Assembly (NCBI RefSeq): GCF_035222275.1
Contig: NC_085885.1
Span: forward strand, 1,860,001-1,924,000
DNA: 64,000 bases
Reading direction: 5' to 3'
Source of the DNA: Podospora bellae-mahoneyi
Lineage: Eukaryota > Ascomycota > Sordariomycetes > Sordariales > Podosporaceae
Shown here: positions 10,434-21,554 of the stretch, one piece after another
Layout of the letters: each line of letters starts with the position of its first letter
Position numbering within the stretch: the stretch's first letter is position 1
Translations under genes and position numbers: made by a program
The notes under the pieces: generated by a model
Seen by the model: only the letters and a program-made list of their open reading frames with translations
Database searches by the model: none
Told to the model about the DNA's origin: nothing

Positions 10434-12539
10434 GAGAGAGGGGGAAGGATGACAAAGTCAAGAAGCGGTGGTGCAGGGTGAAGAGAAGAGAAGACGAAGG
10501 GAGAATCCTGGGAAGATTGGGAGAGTTTTATGGTGCGCTCCATTGCTCGGCACTGACTTCCCCTTTTCTGATGGTTCTCAACATGTGAGGCAGGTTGTTA
10601 CTGAATCAGGTCATCAGCTTGCTGGTCCTGTGGAGCAATCGTGATGGCATCGTTCCATGAGGCTATTCAAGAAAGTTGTGGGAAGAGCTTGGGAGGTCAA
10701 GGTGCAGGAAAGGGAGGGTTCGTTCCGGTGCTGGCACTTGTATTTATTGACATATGGCCGGCCATGTTGGAACCCGTAAGCGGAATGGCTTCATGGGGAC
10801 ATTGCCACCAACTGTAAGGGTTGCGACAGGAGCCGGAGGACAGCATTGTCAGAAAATGTTTACACAAGAAGGGGTGGCATCATTCTGTCAAAGTTGGTAG
10901 CGGTATTTCAGGGAAGGATAGCACATATGCACTCGAGTTGAGACTTGGGCAGGAAGACACCAGGTACAGCAAGTATTGGGACATGGCTTCATGATTTGGA
11001 ACCCGTCGGCCATCGACAGGACAGTTGCCTTGTGACATGAGGGTGAGCCCACGTTTATGAACGAAGGAAATGACGGGCCAAGTCTCATTTCTTGGGTAGA
11101 AACTTGACGAGTGATATGCTCTTGCGTATTAATTCAAAGTACAACTCAGACCCAAAGCTCTGCTTTGCTATCGTGCCTCAGCGTCGAGGGGATTCCAAGG
11201 CCAAGGAAGGAGGATAAATTGTTCAAGGTGGCAGCAGCAGCAACAGCAACAACGGGTTCTTAAAAAGTTTGCTAGGGTAGGTAAACCCCGGAGATTTTCT
11301 TCATTTTCATTTTTGTTTTTGATAAAGCCACCGGTGCGGCATGAGGATTGCTTCCAAACTCAGCATCACCTTCATCACGTGTTGGACATTCCTCCTATGT
11401 AAGGGCGTTACTCGTCGGTCTGTTGATCGTGGGAAAGACCACATAGAGGAAGGGTAACAGCGCGATTCTCAAAGAGGTGCGGCTGTTTGAGGTGCACAGA
11501 GAAAGTACCGATGGTTGAAAGAAGTATCCGGGCGTATGGAGATAGGGACAATCCTTCTTTGAACTTTAAAGGCAGGCACACGTGTATGCTTTAATAGCAT
11601 GGAGGTCACAAATATTATATCCCCCATTGAGTTACAATTATTTTTTCATGAACACAACTGTGTCCATGGTGTTTGCATTGATGGGCGTGATAAAAGTATG
11701 CAAGGGTTCTGTTGCCAGGGGTAATTAAGGGGTAAGTAAACAAAACCCTTTAAAACTCCACAGCGGGTACAACGGACACCTTGTCCACCACCTAAGTACA
11801 TCAAGCATAGTATAATGAGTATACTGATGAAGGGTGCGATTCCACAGCTGGGTATACTCCCAGGTACCTTCCACTGCCGCAAAGCACTGTACAGCACATC
11901 ACAGTACAACTATTTAATTGTTTATGCAAATGCAATAAAACTATTCTATAGACCATAATCCTCATCGTCCCGTTCTCAGATATGCTTTGTACAATCAGGT
12001 TTTTATTTGTAACAACCTATATTAGGAAACCACACGAATGAGTACAATCCAGCCAGTAACTGTTCCTTGTCTCAGCTACCTATTCACTAGCTCTTTGGAC
12101 TGGCTTATCTACTGCGAGATAATTTAATTATGTGTTGTACAGCCTGGCATCACTCATTCGATCACATTTTATCTGGTAATAGTTGAAATACGCATATATA
12201 CGGTCTGACGAGTGTAAAACTTGGGTATCTCGTAAAACTGTAGCCTCTGCATCAACAACGCATGTTGCGAAAACAGATAATACTTCTGACCACCGATTTC
12301 TTATGCAGATATACAAAGTATAAAGCGTTATCATTAAATCTAGATACCTGGTATTCAGATACATCAGTTCATAAGGCTGAGCTGGCAGACTTGGGGCGAG
12401 ATTGCCTCAATTCAACCCGCAGGGTGGGGGGTTCTCATTCTTCATCAACAATACAGGGCTTGACAACAATCCGCACGACAACCTGACACAGAGACTCATC
12501 TGGTATAGAATCTCATTTCAACTGCCTCATGGGACAAAG
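10434..12539. other. Gene-free accessory DNA with an AT-rich patch
   Basis: No supported coding sequence. 10434-11600 is of ordinary composition. About 11600-12360 is clearly richer in A+T and TpA steps (for example TATTTAATTG near 11910 and ATATATACGG near 12192) than anything nearby. Short ORFs on both strands show no motifs. Confidence 0.5.
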
Positions 12540-13110
12540 TCAACGTGGCGGTAGCCCAGCCATGGTGCTTGGCTCATTGTGCGCATCCCTAGTGGCATGT
12601 GGATGTCGTGTAGACATTTGGTGAATCATTCACCTACCCCCGTTTTTAGCATTCTCCTGACTTTGTCTGTGCAGATAGATCTCTTCGGTAGGGGATGGCC
12701 CGACATACCAAAAGGCACCGTGGCGCATGGCACCCGTCTGTACATATCGCAAATGCTCTGTGGCTCGCTTCATCCTCTCTTCCCTGGACCAAACCCGCTG
12801 GGTTCTCCACCTCTTCGGATGCTCTCTTGGCGGTGGCCTTGCCCTCTCATTTGCGCAGTACTTCCCGCACCCATCTGGACCCTTGCCCTGTTTGCTCCTG
12901 CAAGTTTGGTTCACCGCCGGCATATTAATCGGAGGGGGAGGCTGCTCTACCTGTTCGGCCGACATCCTCCCTCACACACGTCTTAACATGGCCTGTGAGA
13001 AAAGGCTCTCTCGGCGATTACTCTAATCAGCCCGATTGCTACACACTTAACAGGTGATGCTACCGGTGCAGGTGCATTTGACAATGCCATTTCTCTCATC
13101 CACACAACGT
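12540..13110 (+). pseudogene. Relic of an alpha/beta hydrolase
   Basis: Consecutive pieces of one alpha/beta-hydrolase appear in different frames. ASLVACGCRVDI (about 12586-12620) is followed by DLFGRGWPDIPKG and TRLYISQMLC (about 12678-12755) in one frame. LASSSLPWT follows in a second. LDQTRWVLHLFGCSLGGG and LALSFAQYFPH (about 12780-12870) follow in a third, with GCSLGG as the nucleophile elbow. WTLALFAPASLVHRRHINRR (about 12870-12935) returns to the first frame. A further piece, GDATGAGAFDNAI, sits near 13055-13095. Order and spacing match the family (cap, elbow, following strand), but the frame changes about three times in 300 bp, so no intron model rescues it. The catalytic His could not be placed, and substrate is unknown. 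Confidence 0.62.
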
Positions 13111-13755
13111 CCTAACGTTCACGGTGGTGCTGTTGGAAGGGGGTTACGAGATTCCAATTACAAGAAGCGCCGTGGTCGCCGAAGCATTGATTAGGTTCTG
13201 GGCAAAAGCCTCTAAAATACCTAGGTAGATATCTCTTGAAATACCGAATTTTGGTAGAGGCGCAAGGTTTGTCGGGTTGCGTAAAGGTAACACCTTCTAT
13301 CGCGATGCGACGGTTTGCTGGAGGCCCCAAAAAACCAATGTTCTTTGTAACCTATTTTTCTCTTGTATCTAACTATTGTTGGTGGCTCAAATATTCTCAG
13401 CGCGAGTTGCTCGGACGACATGTTAATTGTTGACTGCACGCCTCTAGCTGCAACTGCGTCTTGGGGTTGGGTTGGGAGGGGGCGGCTAGGAGCCAGTAGA
13501 GCCAGTTACTGGTAGCCTTCTCAGCAGGAGGCCGCTTGAGCCCCCTTGGCAGCAGAAGAGGCGTTCGGTGAGCTGCAAGTTTATCATCAACCTGACGCTT
13601 TGCTATAGACCCTCCTTTCAGGTCCTTATCTCCTCAAGTGGCTGACGATGTTGTCGCTCTGAGAGCATTATTGTTCTAGGTAGCCTGCGAGAAATAGCAA
13701 CAATATACTCAGACGTGCGCATTACCCATCACACACCCTACACACGTCCTCGAAC
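13111..13755. other. Intergenic ahead of the ankyrin gene
   Basis: Short ORFs without recognisable motifs. The last ~60 bases before 13756 (ACACACCCTACACACGTCC) look like a typical fungal 5' leader for the ankyrin gene. Confidence 0.4.
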
Positions 13756-16073
13756 ATGGCTGACCCGCTGAGTCTTGTGGCCAGCGCTATCGCCATTATC
13801 CAGGGTGGTGAAAAGCTGCGAAAGCTTGTTCGCAAGGCTCAGGAACTCAATACAGCACCCGCAGAAGTCGAGCTTCTTCTTCGAGAGATCTCTGAAGCCA
13901 GGACATCCTTCACCTCTCTCCAATCTACCGTCATTGCGGCTGCCCAAGGTGCCAGACCCATCAATTTTGAGGCATTACGGAGCCTGCTTCATCAATATGC
14001 TTCTCTCCTTGACTCTATGGAGCTGCTGGTGGACAAGTATCTTCTCAAATCGCCCAAGCAAGATGCTGAGTGGGGAGATGAAAGGGCAGGAATGGAGAGG
14101 TCTGTTGTGAGGCTGGGATGGGTTCGGAAAAAGACAAAGGTGCATGAGATGCAAGACAAGCTTCGGAATGTCCGCTTTCTGATCGTTGGTGAGCTGGCAG
14201 TTATGTCTTCGTAAGTAACCATGGCATGGGCCTCTTAGTAAACTGGCAATGGACTGACGTGTACGCAGATTCTCCCAGGCTGAGCTGTGTAAAACAGTCC
14301 AGACTCATCTATCTCGACAGGAGAAGCTTCTTACACAGATACTACATACCGTAGAGAGCGAAAACTACGCGTCAGGGGCTCTAGGGGTAGTTACCACCGC
14401 ATCCAAGCCAAACGAGTTACCACTGGCTAAGACGGAGGAAACCCAGACAATAACAGAGGAAATGACAAAGGTGAATCATCAGAATCTTCCTCCTGGGCCT
14501 ATCCCATCGACTTTCATGTGCGGCCCATGCAAGTGTGCCTGCCACAGCACATGGACACTGCTGTTCACGACATGGAAGAATCTCGGTGGCACAGTAGCCA
14601 TGCGATCTCGTGGATTCCCTTTCCAACGCAAGGACTGCGACGTCTCGTCTTGCAAACGCAGATCACAGCCCATGATTAGCGGCGCATTTCACCTCCCTCA
14701 CTGGATCGCCTCCCCCGCGATCATACTCACCTTCATCAACGGACCCTCCATATCCGTCTCGCTGACAGTTGCACGCATTGTCCCCCCTGACTCGGACATC
14801 TTCCGCTACATCCAGACGGGCAACTGCTCTGGTCTGCAAACCCTGCTCCTCAAAGGCCAAGCTTCTCCCGCAGACATGATCGAGTCTCTGTACGGGACCC
14901 TCGACGCCCTCCTTTTCGCCCTCAACTGCAACCAATACGAGATTTGCCAGCTTCTCCTCTCCTGCGGCGCCGACCCCCACGCTGAAAACAGCACCAAGCT
15001 GACCGACTCGGCCGCCAACATGGCCTGGAATCTTTCCATCGAGAGTCCATCCCCAGCCAACAACGCACGGAAACACCTCATCGAGTCTACATTCCCGGCC
15101 CCGTTGGACCTCGACCGGCGCCAGTTCTCACTCCTGCACAAGACCGTCCTCGGCCTTGCCTACACCAACCTCCCAGCACTGCTCGCTACCTGCTCATCCG
15201 ACGCCCTCAACGCCCGCGACTGTCACGGCCGTACCGCTGTCCTCATGGCCGCCTGGCGCGGCGATCTGAAAGCCGTGACTGAAATCCTTGCAGCTGGCGC
15301 CGATCCCGACTTGCACGATGGTGGTGGCCGCTCCCCGCTGCATTACGCAGCTATGACGGCATCAGATGTTTGTACTCGGGCCCTGGTGCGGGGTGGTGCG
15401 GATGTCAACAAGGTCGACAACTATGATGAGACGCCGCTGCATTGTGCGTGTAGCTGCGCCCGCTTGGCCAATGTAGAGTACCTCCTATCTGTGGGGGCGT
15501 GGCTGGACATGGCAAACGAGCGGGGTGTGACGCCTCTTATGGCGGCAGTCATGGCGGGAGATGTGGGGGTTGTTGAGGCGTTGATAGCATACGGGGCGAA
15601 CGTGGAGGTCAAGGATAAGGGTGGTGAGACGGCGGTTGGGCTGGCGGTGTGGGGAGACCAGACGGATATTGTGGGGGTGTTGGTGGATAAGCACAAAAGG
15701 GAGAGCGAGGCTTGATGTTTACAATGATAGTGGGAGAACGGTGCTACACACCGCTGCGAGATATGCGGGAGTTCAGACAATGAAGAGGTTGCTGTTGAGC
15801 TTTGGAGAGCAACCTCCAGGGGAAAGTGGTGTTAGACTAGGAAGTAGGGTCGACGGGCAGGGGATGACTGCGCTGGAGAGGTTGATGGAAAGGGGGGACT
15901 TGACGAGGGAATTGGTCGAGTGTTTTGAAGCGTTGTTGGTCAAGTCTACAAGAATCAGTCCATCGAAGGATGTGGAGGAATTTTACAGCAAGCCTGGGGA
16001 GGAAATAGAGGGGTTAAGCTCAAGTGACTCGGATGATGAGGTCTTTGTGACGGCTAAAGAAAAGGTAGAGTAG
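13756..16073 (+). pseudogene. PigL_N-like ankyrin-repeat protein with a frameshift
   Basis: Exon 1 (13756-14210) encodes a helical N-terminus beginning MADPLSLVASAIAIIQGGEK, typical of the fungal STAND/PigL_N-type N-terminal domain. Intron 14211-14268 (GTAAGT donor, CTGAC branch) joins in phase to a long second exon. That exon has a linker and then ankyrin repeats at about 15180-15700 with classic cores (GRTAVLMAAWRGD, GRSPLHYAAM, DETPLHCACSC, GVTPLMAAVMAGD, GETAVGLAVWGD). The reading frame ends at TGA 15713-15715, but the next frame carries on with another repeat (GRTVLHTAARYAGV) and an acidic tail to 16073. Dropping one base in CACAAAAGGGAG (about 15690-15700) restores continuity. This is therefore either a one-base insertion in the genome or a read error in an A run; without it the product ends at 633 aa and would be a truncated but foldable protein. 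Such proteins are common near fungal incompatibility genes. Confidence 0.75.
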
Positions 16074-16262
16074 CTGGTTTTGGTTTTATACAAGAAACAA
16101 ACCCATCTCCTTTGCTACGAACTTTTTACAATGAACTCTCTGCGCCAGAACTTTGATCAGCTTCGGCGCCGCTGACGTCGAAACAAGGCTTATGCCCAGT
16201 GAGAGCCGAGCGTGAATTTGATTTAGCATCGGTTATAGGTTGCAAAACGAATAGAAGTTATC

Positions 16263-16381
16263 ACATACGACCACAGATAGCAGAAAACTCGGGATCCCGT
16301 CCGCTCTCCCTTAGATAAGCTGCTAATCGCCAGATCAGTACTCAGGTGGGTGACCACTGGGGAATCCCTGGTGTTGTATGT
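16263..16381 (+). rRNA. 5S ribosomal RNA, copy 1
   Basis: A 119-nt sequence from ACATACGACC to GTGTTGTATGT matches the fungal 5S consensus. It includes the internal Pol III control region (ACTCGGGATCCCGTCCGCTCTCC, AGTACTCAGGTGGGTGACC) and a T run at the 3' end (16381-16385) for termination. The ORFs crossing it are artefacts. It stands alone, as expected for dispersed 5S genes in many Sordariomycetes. Confidence 0.95.
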
Positions 16382-16815
16382 TTTTGGCTCTCTTCTCAAG
16401 ACTTGGCACCAGCCCCCTTTTTGTCCGTGAGCTGTCACCACCCTTCTCCTGTTGAGAAAAACAAAAGCACAAAGAAGTAAGTTGAGGATAGCAGCCTGTT
16501 TGAAAGGAGTGACTTCTATTCGACTTGAAACGAGAAGACTAGAAGTACAGGAACAAAATGCAAGCTATATACACATATACATAAGAGGCAGACTCTCTGC
16601 TCTAAACAAATGACCAGTTACTTGGGTATCAATGAGTGTGGCATTGGCCACCTGTGCCAACAAGACAAGGAGAAATGTTTCTCGACCATCAGGAAATGAC
16701 ATTGGAAAAATGAATGTTTTGCCTTGGTGGCCTGCCATCCAGTCACCTGTTGTTCATGTCGGTTTCGTGTCGTCAGCTCTTTCCACCCCGGAGCTACATA
16801 TCCACACAGCCTTGC
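16382..16815. other. Intergenic between 5S and the Egh16-like gene
   Basis: No gene seen. It contains the 5S terminator and the 3' flank of the minus-strand Egh16-like gene. Confidence 0.5.
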
Positions 16816-17704
16816 TTAAGCCTCAAAGTCCTCCAAGAACTCAGCCAGCACATCGGGATCCCTCAAATCACCATCAAGCTCGACCGCCCTCTGGATGAGC
16901 GCCTGCAGCTTCATCTCCGACGCCTTCACGCTGCGAGCGAGGAGGCGTCTGGCGTTCGCAGCTCCAGTGTCAGTGCCGTTGTTTCCATTGCCAACCTCCA
17001 CATTGTTGTCAGCATTGTTGTTACCAGCTGCGCCAGCCATCTGCACCGGCACAACACCCCCGAACGGTCCAGCTCTGGCGCTGTTCTGGCACCTCACAAG
17101 GCAGACATTCTCCTGACCAGCGACAGTCCCCGTGCACTGCTGATTAGGGGGGATGCTAGCCGTCAGGGGGAAAGCGGTAGTTTGTCCTTGCTGTAATCCT
17201 CTTTGTCAGTCATGATTTCTCGTGATATAGTCTGAAATCGCTGGAGAGATTTACCCGATTGCGAGAGTTGCGCCCTGGGACATTTTGTGTGACTTGGATG
17301 TTGGACCATTGTTGGCCTGTGGCATCGGCATTGATCATGCACTGGTAGGGACCACCGCCATCGGCGTTGACCTGGTGAAGCATCATCGAGACCTCACCTC
17401 CTGGGGTGACCTGGGGAAGCTGGTCTCCTGTCTCAGCGAGAATAGCCCTCGTGCCGGCTTCAAGCTGGTTATCGCCGGCACCGATCGTCTCACCAAAGGT
17501 TTGAGCAGACGAGCCACGGAAGCGGGTGGAGTCCTGCTGGAAGGGACGGCGGCGGGTGCCGTCACGGGGAGTGGTGGTGTCGATGCCGAGGGCCATGCCG
17601 GAGCCGCCTGCGTTGCCGGTTGCTTGGACGATGGCGCCATGGGCGGTGACGAGGGGGAGGACCGGGAGGAGGAGGGTGAGAAGGGTGGTGAGAGAGGGAG
17701 ACAT
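16816..17704 (-). CDS. Egh16/MAS (Gas1)-like secreted protein
   Basis: Secreted protein of the GEgh16/MAS1-MAS3 family, known from infection structures of plant-associated fungi and also present in saprotrophs. Exons are 17704-17255 and 17190-16816, with a 64-nt intron (GTAAAT...ACAG) in phase 0; product 274 aa. Residues 1-21 form a signal peptide ([21 protein letters not shown]), so the mature chain should begin [13 protein letters not shown]. Next come the family's [18 protein letters not shown] motif, the [15 protein letters not shown] segment and a Cys-containing block ([17 protein letters not shown]). The C-terminal part is Asn/Gly-rich, then charged and helical (to residue 274). A TATAAG motif lies near 17900 on this strand. 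The molecular function is not established. The exposed N-terminal His resembles that of copper-binding secreted proteins, but that is inference only. Confidence 0.88.
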
Positions 17705-19611
17705 GATGAGGATGTGAGGTTGGTGTTTTTTGAAGAAGTGAATAAAGTGATAGAGGTTGTAAAGGGGACCCTGCCGGCGGGAGGTTGGAAAAGATAGATG
17801 TGAATAGAAGAAGGTGCTGAGTTGGTCTCCTGGACGCTTGAGGGTGAAGGTGAGGATGAAGATGTAGAACTGGCTGATGAGAGAGGGATGGTGATGGCTT
17901 CTTATAGACAATTCTCTCAGCCCTCTCGTCCATATCGTTGTGATCATGAGTCCACTACATCAAGGTCAACTGCTGCCCTTGTGAGCCGACACCCGAGTTT
18001 GCCAGCACATTCTCTCTGTCTGTTGTCATCCGATGTTGTCGAAACTTACCCCTCAAGTGACGAGAAATCGCTCAGGCACGCAGCAACAACCGCTTCGGGC
18101 AAGTTGCGTCGACTCCAAAACACTTGCCCAGGAACTTCATCGTGAGGCAGTGCTGAGCGCCAGAGTTTCGAGGGGTCTTGTCGACGGCCTCCTTCCCCTC
18201 CGCAGCAGATACCAAGCAGTCAGTACCAGTGCATTTCTCGCCGTGCTGTCATCCAGGAAGACCGGTGAAGCTTGAAGAACTGCTGACTTTAGCAGCCAGC
18301 CAGCTAGAAGTTGTGAGTACGCTGAACTTTATTTCCTGGGTGATCCACAATAGCCATGAAGCTGATCTGGGAATCACGATAGTGTTAGCAGGAGAGATCA
18401 CCTAGCCTGTTTACCAATACATGCATTCAACTTACAGATCTACAAACAGAGTCTTCCTGTCGTGGTCCCTGATGGCAGACCCGAGATCCGTCTTGGCTCC
18501 GGATGCCACACTACTCGCTTTGACTGTTCGGTTGGACAAATAAGCTTTGACAGGTTGGCAAACCATCCATCACCGTCGCCGAGATATCCCGTAAGCCAGT
18601 AAGAACTCGTGATGGCTGCCCAGAGTTGTAGTTGCAAGACGAAACATCTGTGCACCAGAAACAGTAACCCGGTTAGACATCTTGGCGATAAAACCCCCGA
18701 GAGCTGTCACCCTGATGGCAGGTTTCATCGTGTTCGGCCAATAGGGCTGCAAGACTTATTGCACCCCAGCAAAGTCTTGAAAGCGATGCAAAAAAGCAGT
18801 TTAAGGACTCGGTGAGTTATCCTTGTGGCTTGCTGTGCTCTAAAAGGGCCTTTTTGCGCGACAGAATCTCATTCTTTGAAGGCTATCCTCATCATCAGTT
18901 CATTTTTGGGACATAGAAGTAAGACAAAAAAGCGCTGTTGAGGTTATCAGTCGCAGGCGGAGCCTCGATACTTGGCTGCTCAAAATCAGTTTCACGAACT
19001 CTTCTCTTTCCCCACAAGGGGATTTTTTTTTTGGGAGTGGCTGTGCACGCATGATTATTCTTTTGTTCGTTTGCTTCTAGTTTCGAGCAAAAAAACAAGG
19101 GTGAGAAATCCGAGGATCTGCTGAAACGTTTGTTCGATCTCGCAGCCTTGCTGTCGATCAAACGGGGCGAACCCTTTCACAGGGGCTCAAGAAACCACCA
19201 CCTGCCAATCGCATCAGCACCGCTATCGAGAAAATAAACCTGAAGAAACATTTCAATATCACATAAAACTTAGATATTGGTATGCTGCTGGAAGCGCTAA
19301 CACGCATGGATGGTTATTCGAAGGTTTCTCAGCATGTGAGCACCAGGCCATGCCGGAGATCCAGAGCGGAAACACCATCCATGACGTGGCAGCCATAGAA
19401 AATATTTGAGCAGCGATGAAATAACAGAGGGCTTCCCTTGAGCTTCTCAAAACAAGATATTGTCTGGTAGTTTCACCGTCCACTCAGAAGGGGGCCCGAT
19501 GATCTCTGCCCCTGAGGGTGTCGAAATATTGACCGGGACGGGGCAAAGTATCGTATCGCGAAGTTGGCCGTTCTGCTGCCCGTGAAGACATGAAAGTGGT
19601 GTTAGGTTGTA
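17705..19611. other. Intergenic, no supported gene
   Basis: Holds the promoter of the Egh16-like gene (from 17705 upward) and the 3' flank of the HEI10 gene. ORFs of 60-107 codons on both strands show no motif or promoter context. Confidence 0.45.
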
Positions 19612-20931
19612 CTACCAAGGCCTGTTGTCAGTACGATGCGCGCCAATCAGAGCATTTGCACACTGACCTCTCTTTCGACCTAGGGCAAGTTGTAACTCTC
19701 CTGCGTTTGCCATGGATGTGGATCTCGTGCTCATCGACGCCAAGGGCGCATTGACAACATGTCTTGGGCCACCTGGTACATTGCTCTGAGAGGGAAGTGT
19801 TGCATGATGAGCTCGACCTGAGCCTGGAGCATATCTATTGGTTCTCTGTTCAGCTCTTGGGACAGACATGTATGTTGGTGATGCAGTGGTGTTGAAGACT
19901 TGTGGCTGAATGAGGTTTTCTGGTGGTCCTGTACCATAACGTCAGTTCGATGCGCCTGTTGATATGAGAATAGTAGGACCCAATCACTTACTTTGGTGAG
20001 TGTAGCTTTCTGGGACAGGCATGCTTCTTTGAACAGTCTGAGCTTGTTGGTCAGGGGCAACTGTCACATATCTGGGCCTATTGATCCGGTCGGCCCCTGA
20101 AAATGCAGCGCGCGGCAGTCTTGTATCTCTGACTCCATGTCCTGCTTGTGGAAGATCTCTTGGGCGAAGACGGCCTGAGGAGACTTGCTCTCGTTGTGAT
20201 GTCCCTTCCTCGGCACGCATCTGATAGAGCTGCTCCTGAAGTTCTCGACACTTCTTTTTGAGTTTGTCGTAGACACTCCGAAAATGTAGCAGTTCCTTAT
20301 TTCTTTTTTCCAGATCTCTGTTGAGATCTTCACACTGGCGCGAAATAGTTTCCTCCTCCCTTTGTATTGCTAGATGGGAAGTGAGCAAGGGGGAAAGGAC
20401 CCGGGGATCTTGTGGCTATCTGCAACATACCATCATATTTAGCTTTCCAGCCAGCACAGGTTCTCGACAATTCCGCCTTTTCTCGACCGTCCTTTGATCT
20501 TTTGCAGTGAGCATGTAGCTGTCAAAAAGATAGGTATATGAGGGAGCAACTGACATTTGTACTTCTAATTGCTGTGACCAGAACGCCATCGCACTTGAAG
20601 CAGCTTCCATGATCATTGTTGGGCTGAGCCCATACATCAACTGGACCGCATCTTGAACCGATGATTCCCAGTCCTGATGATTGCAGATTTCTTCTTCCTC
20701 AAGATGTTTTCTGCACACCGGGCAGCTCCATGGTGGCTCATTTCCGAAGCCATGGGTGATAGCGCATTGGTTACAGAGGATGTGCCTGCTCCCAAAGTTA
20801 GCCGTCTCCCTGACTGACATTCGCCAGATACCGAAAATAAAAATTGAGACTTACATACAAGAGGTGACAACCATGCCATTCACCAACTCGGCATCGCAGC
20901 CCTGGACCTTGCACTTCAGATAAACAGGCAT
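19612..20931 (-). CDS. hei10: HEI10/CCNB1IP1-family meiotic RING protein
   Basis: Predicted ubiquitin/SUMO E3 of the Zip3/HEI10 group, which marks and limits crossover sites on the synaptonemal complex during meiosis. Exons are 20931-20855, 20785-20563, 20518-20431, 20369-19992 and 19928-19612; all phases agree; about 360 aa. The RING is C7-x4-C12, C25-x-H27-x2-C30-x2-C33, C47-PV-C50. It is followed by LSPTMIMEAASSAMAFWSQQ, which aligns with the LRPEIVLD...ALAFW segment of animal HEI10. A coiled coil comes next, containing RNKELLHFRSVYDKLKKK. The C-terminal third is basic and low complexity. Intron 2 is only 44 nt. At the 3' end a possible extra intron (GTCAGT...TACTGACAACAG) would move the stop to about 19602. 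The gene is head-to-head with ULA1, 623 bp between the start codons. Confidence 0.82.
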
Positions 20932-21554
20932 TTTGACTGCGGCGCAGATGCTGAGACCGTCGTTCAAAGCGAATTGCAGATAACAGCAATCATTTTGACG
21001 AAGAGATTGCTAATCTGATGCTCTGATCTATCGGTGAAGATTCTGAAGGGCAATGGGAATGGAAGGTGGGTGGCTTGATGGCCATCCTCGTTCCTTCCAA
21101 ACTCAATGGTGCAGGTGGATATGGTGCCTGGAGCCAGGTGATGGCTGGAAACTCAGCGATCGTTCCGTGAATTCACCGTGAGAGAAATGAATTGTCTTTG
21201 TCTCTTTATCTGGACTCTAATCACTGGTATCTTATTCTGCTACTTCTTCTCTCTCTCATGATCATCGAGTGAGGTTGATCTCAACAACTGGGTTAGGGTT
21301 CTTTCCCAGCCACGGCAAGCCACGCCAAGTATCCCTGAAGCACGGACCGACCCGTTAATTCTCCACCGAACTCCCTCAAGTGCCAGGATCTTGGTTGGCG
21401 CCTCGACTCCACCTCCCCGCCTTGTGGCTGTGCCTCTCACTCAGGCACCCTCACCCACTCCCTGAAGCTTACTGAAGCAGAGCCTCTCGAGTTAACGGCC
21501 GACGACAGTAAACAAACATCTCGCTGTGCGACGCCGTCAGCGCGATTCACAAAC
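20932..21554. promoter_or_regulatory. Divergent promoter shared by HEI10 and ULA1
   Basis: A 623-bp space between two divergent start codons. No ORF of note. The ULA1 side carries a CA/CG-rich leader. No recognised operator could be assigned by eye. Confidence 0.5.

Noticed and set aside
16223-16441. Minus-strand ORF, and a similar plus-strand ORF at 53059-53391, as a small gene family
   Set aside because: Their shared phrase comes from translating the two 5S rRNA genes in antisense.
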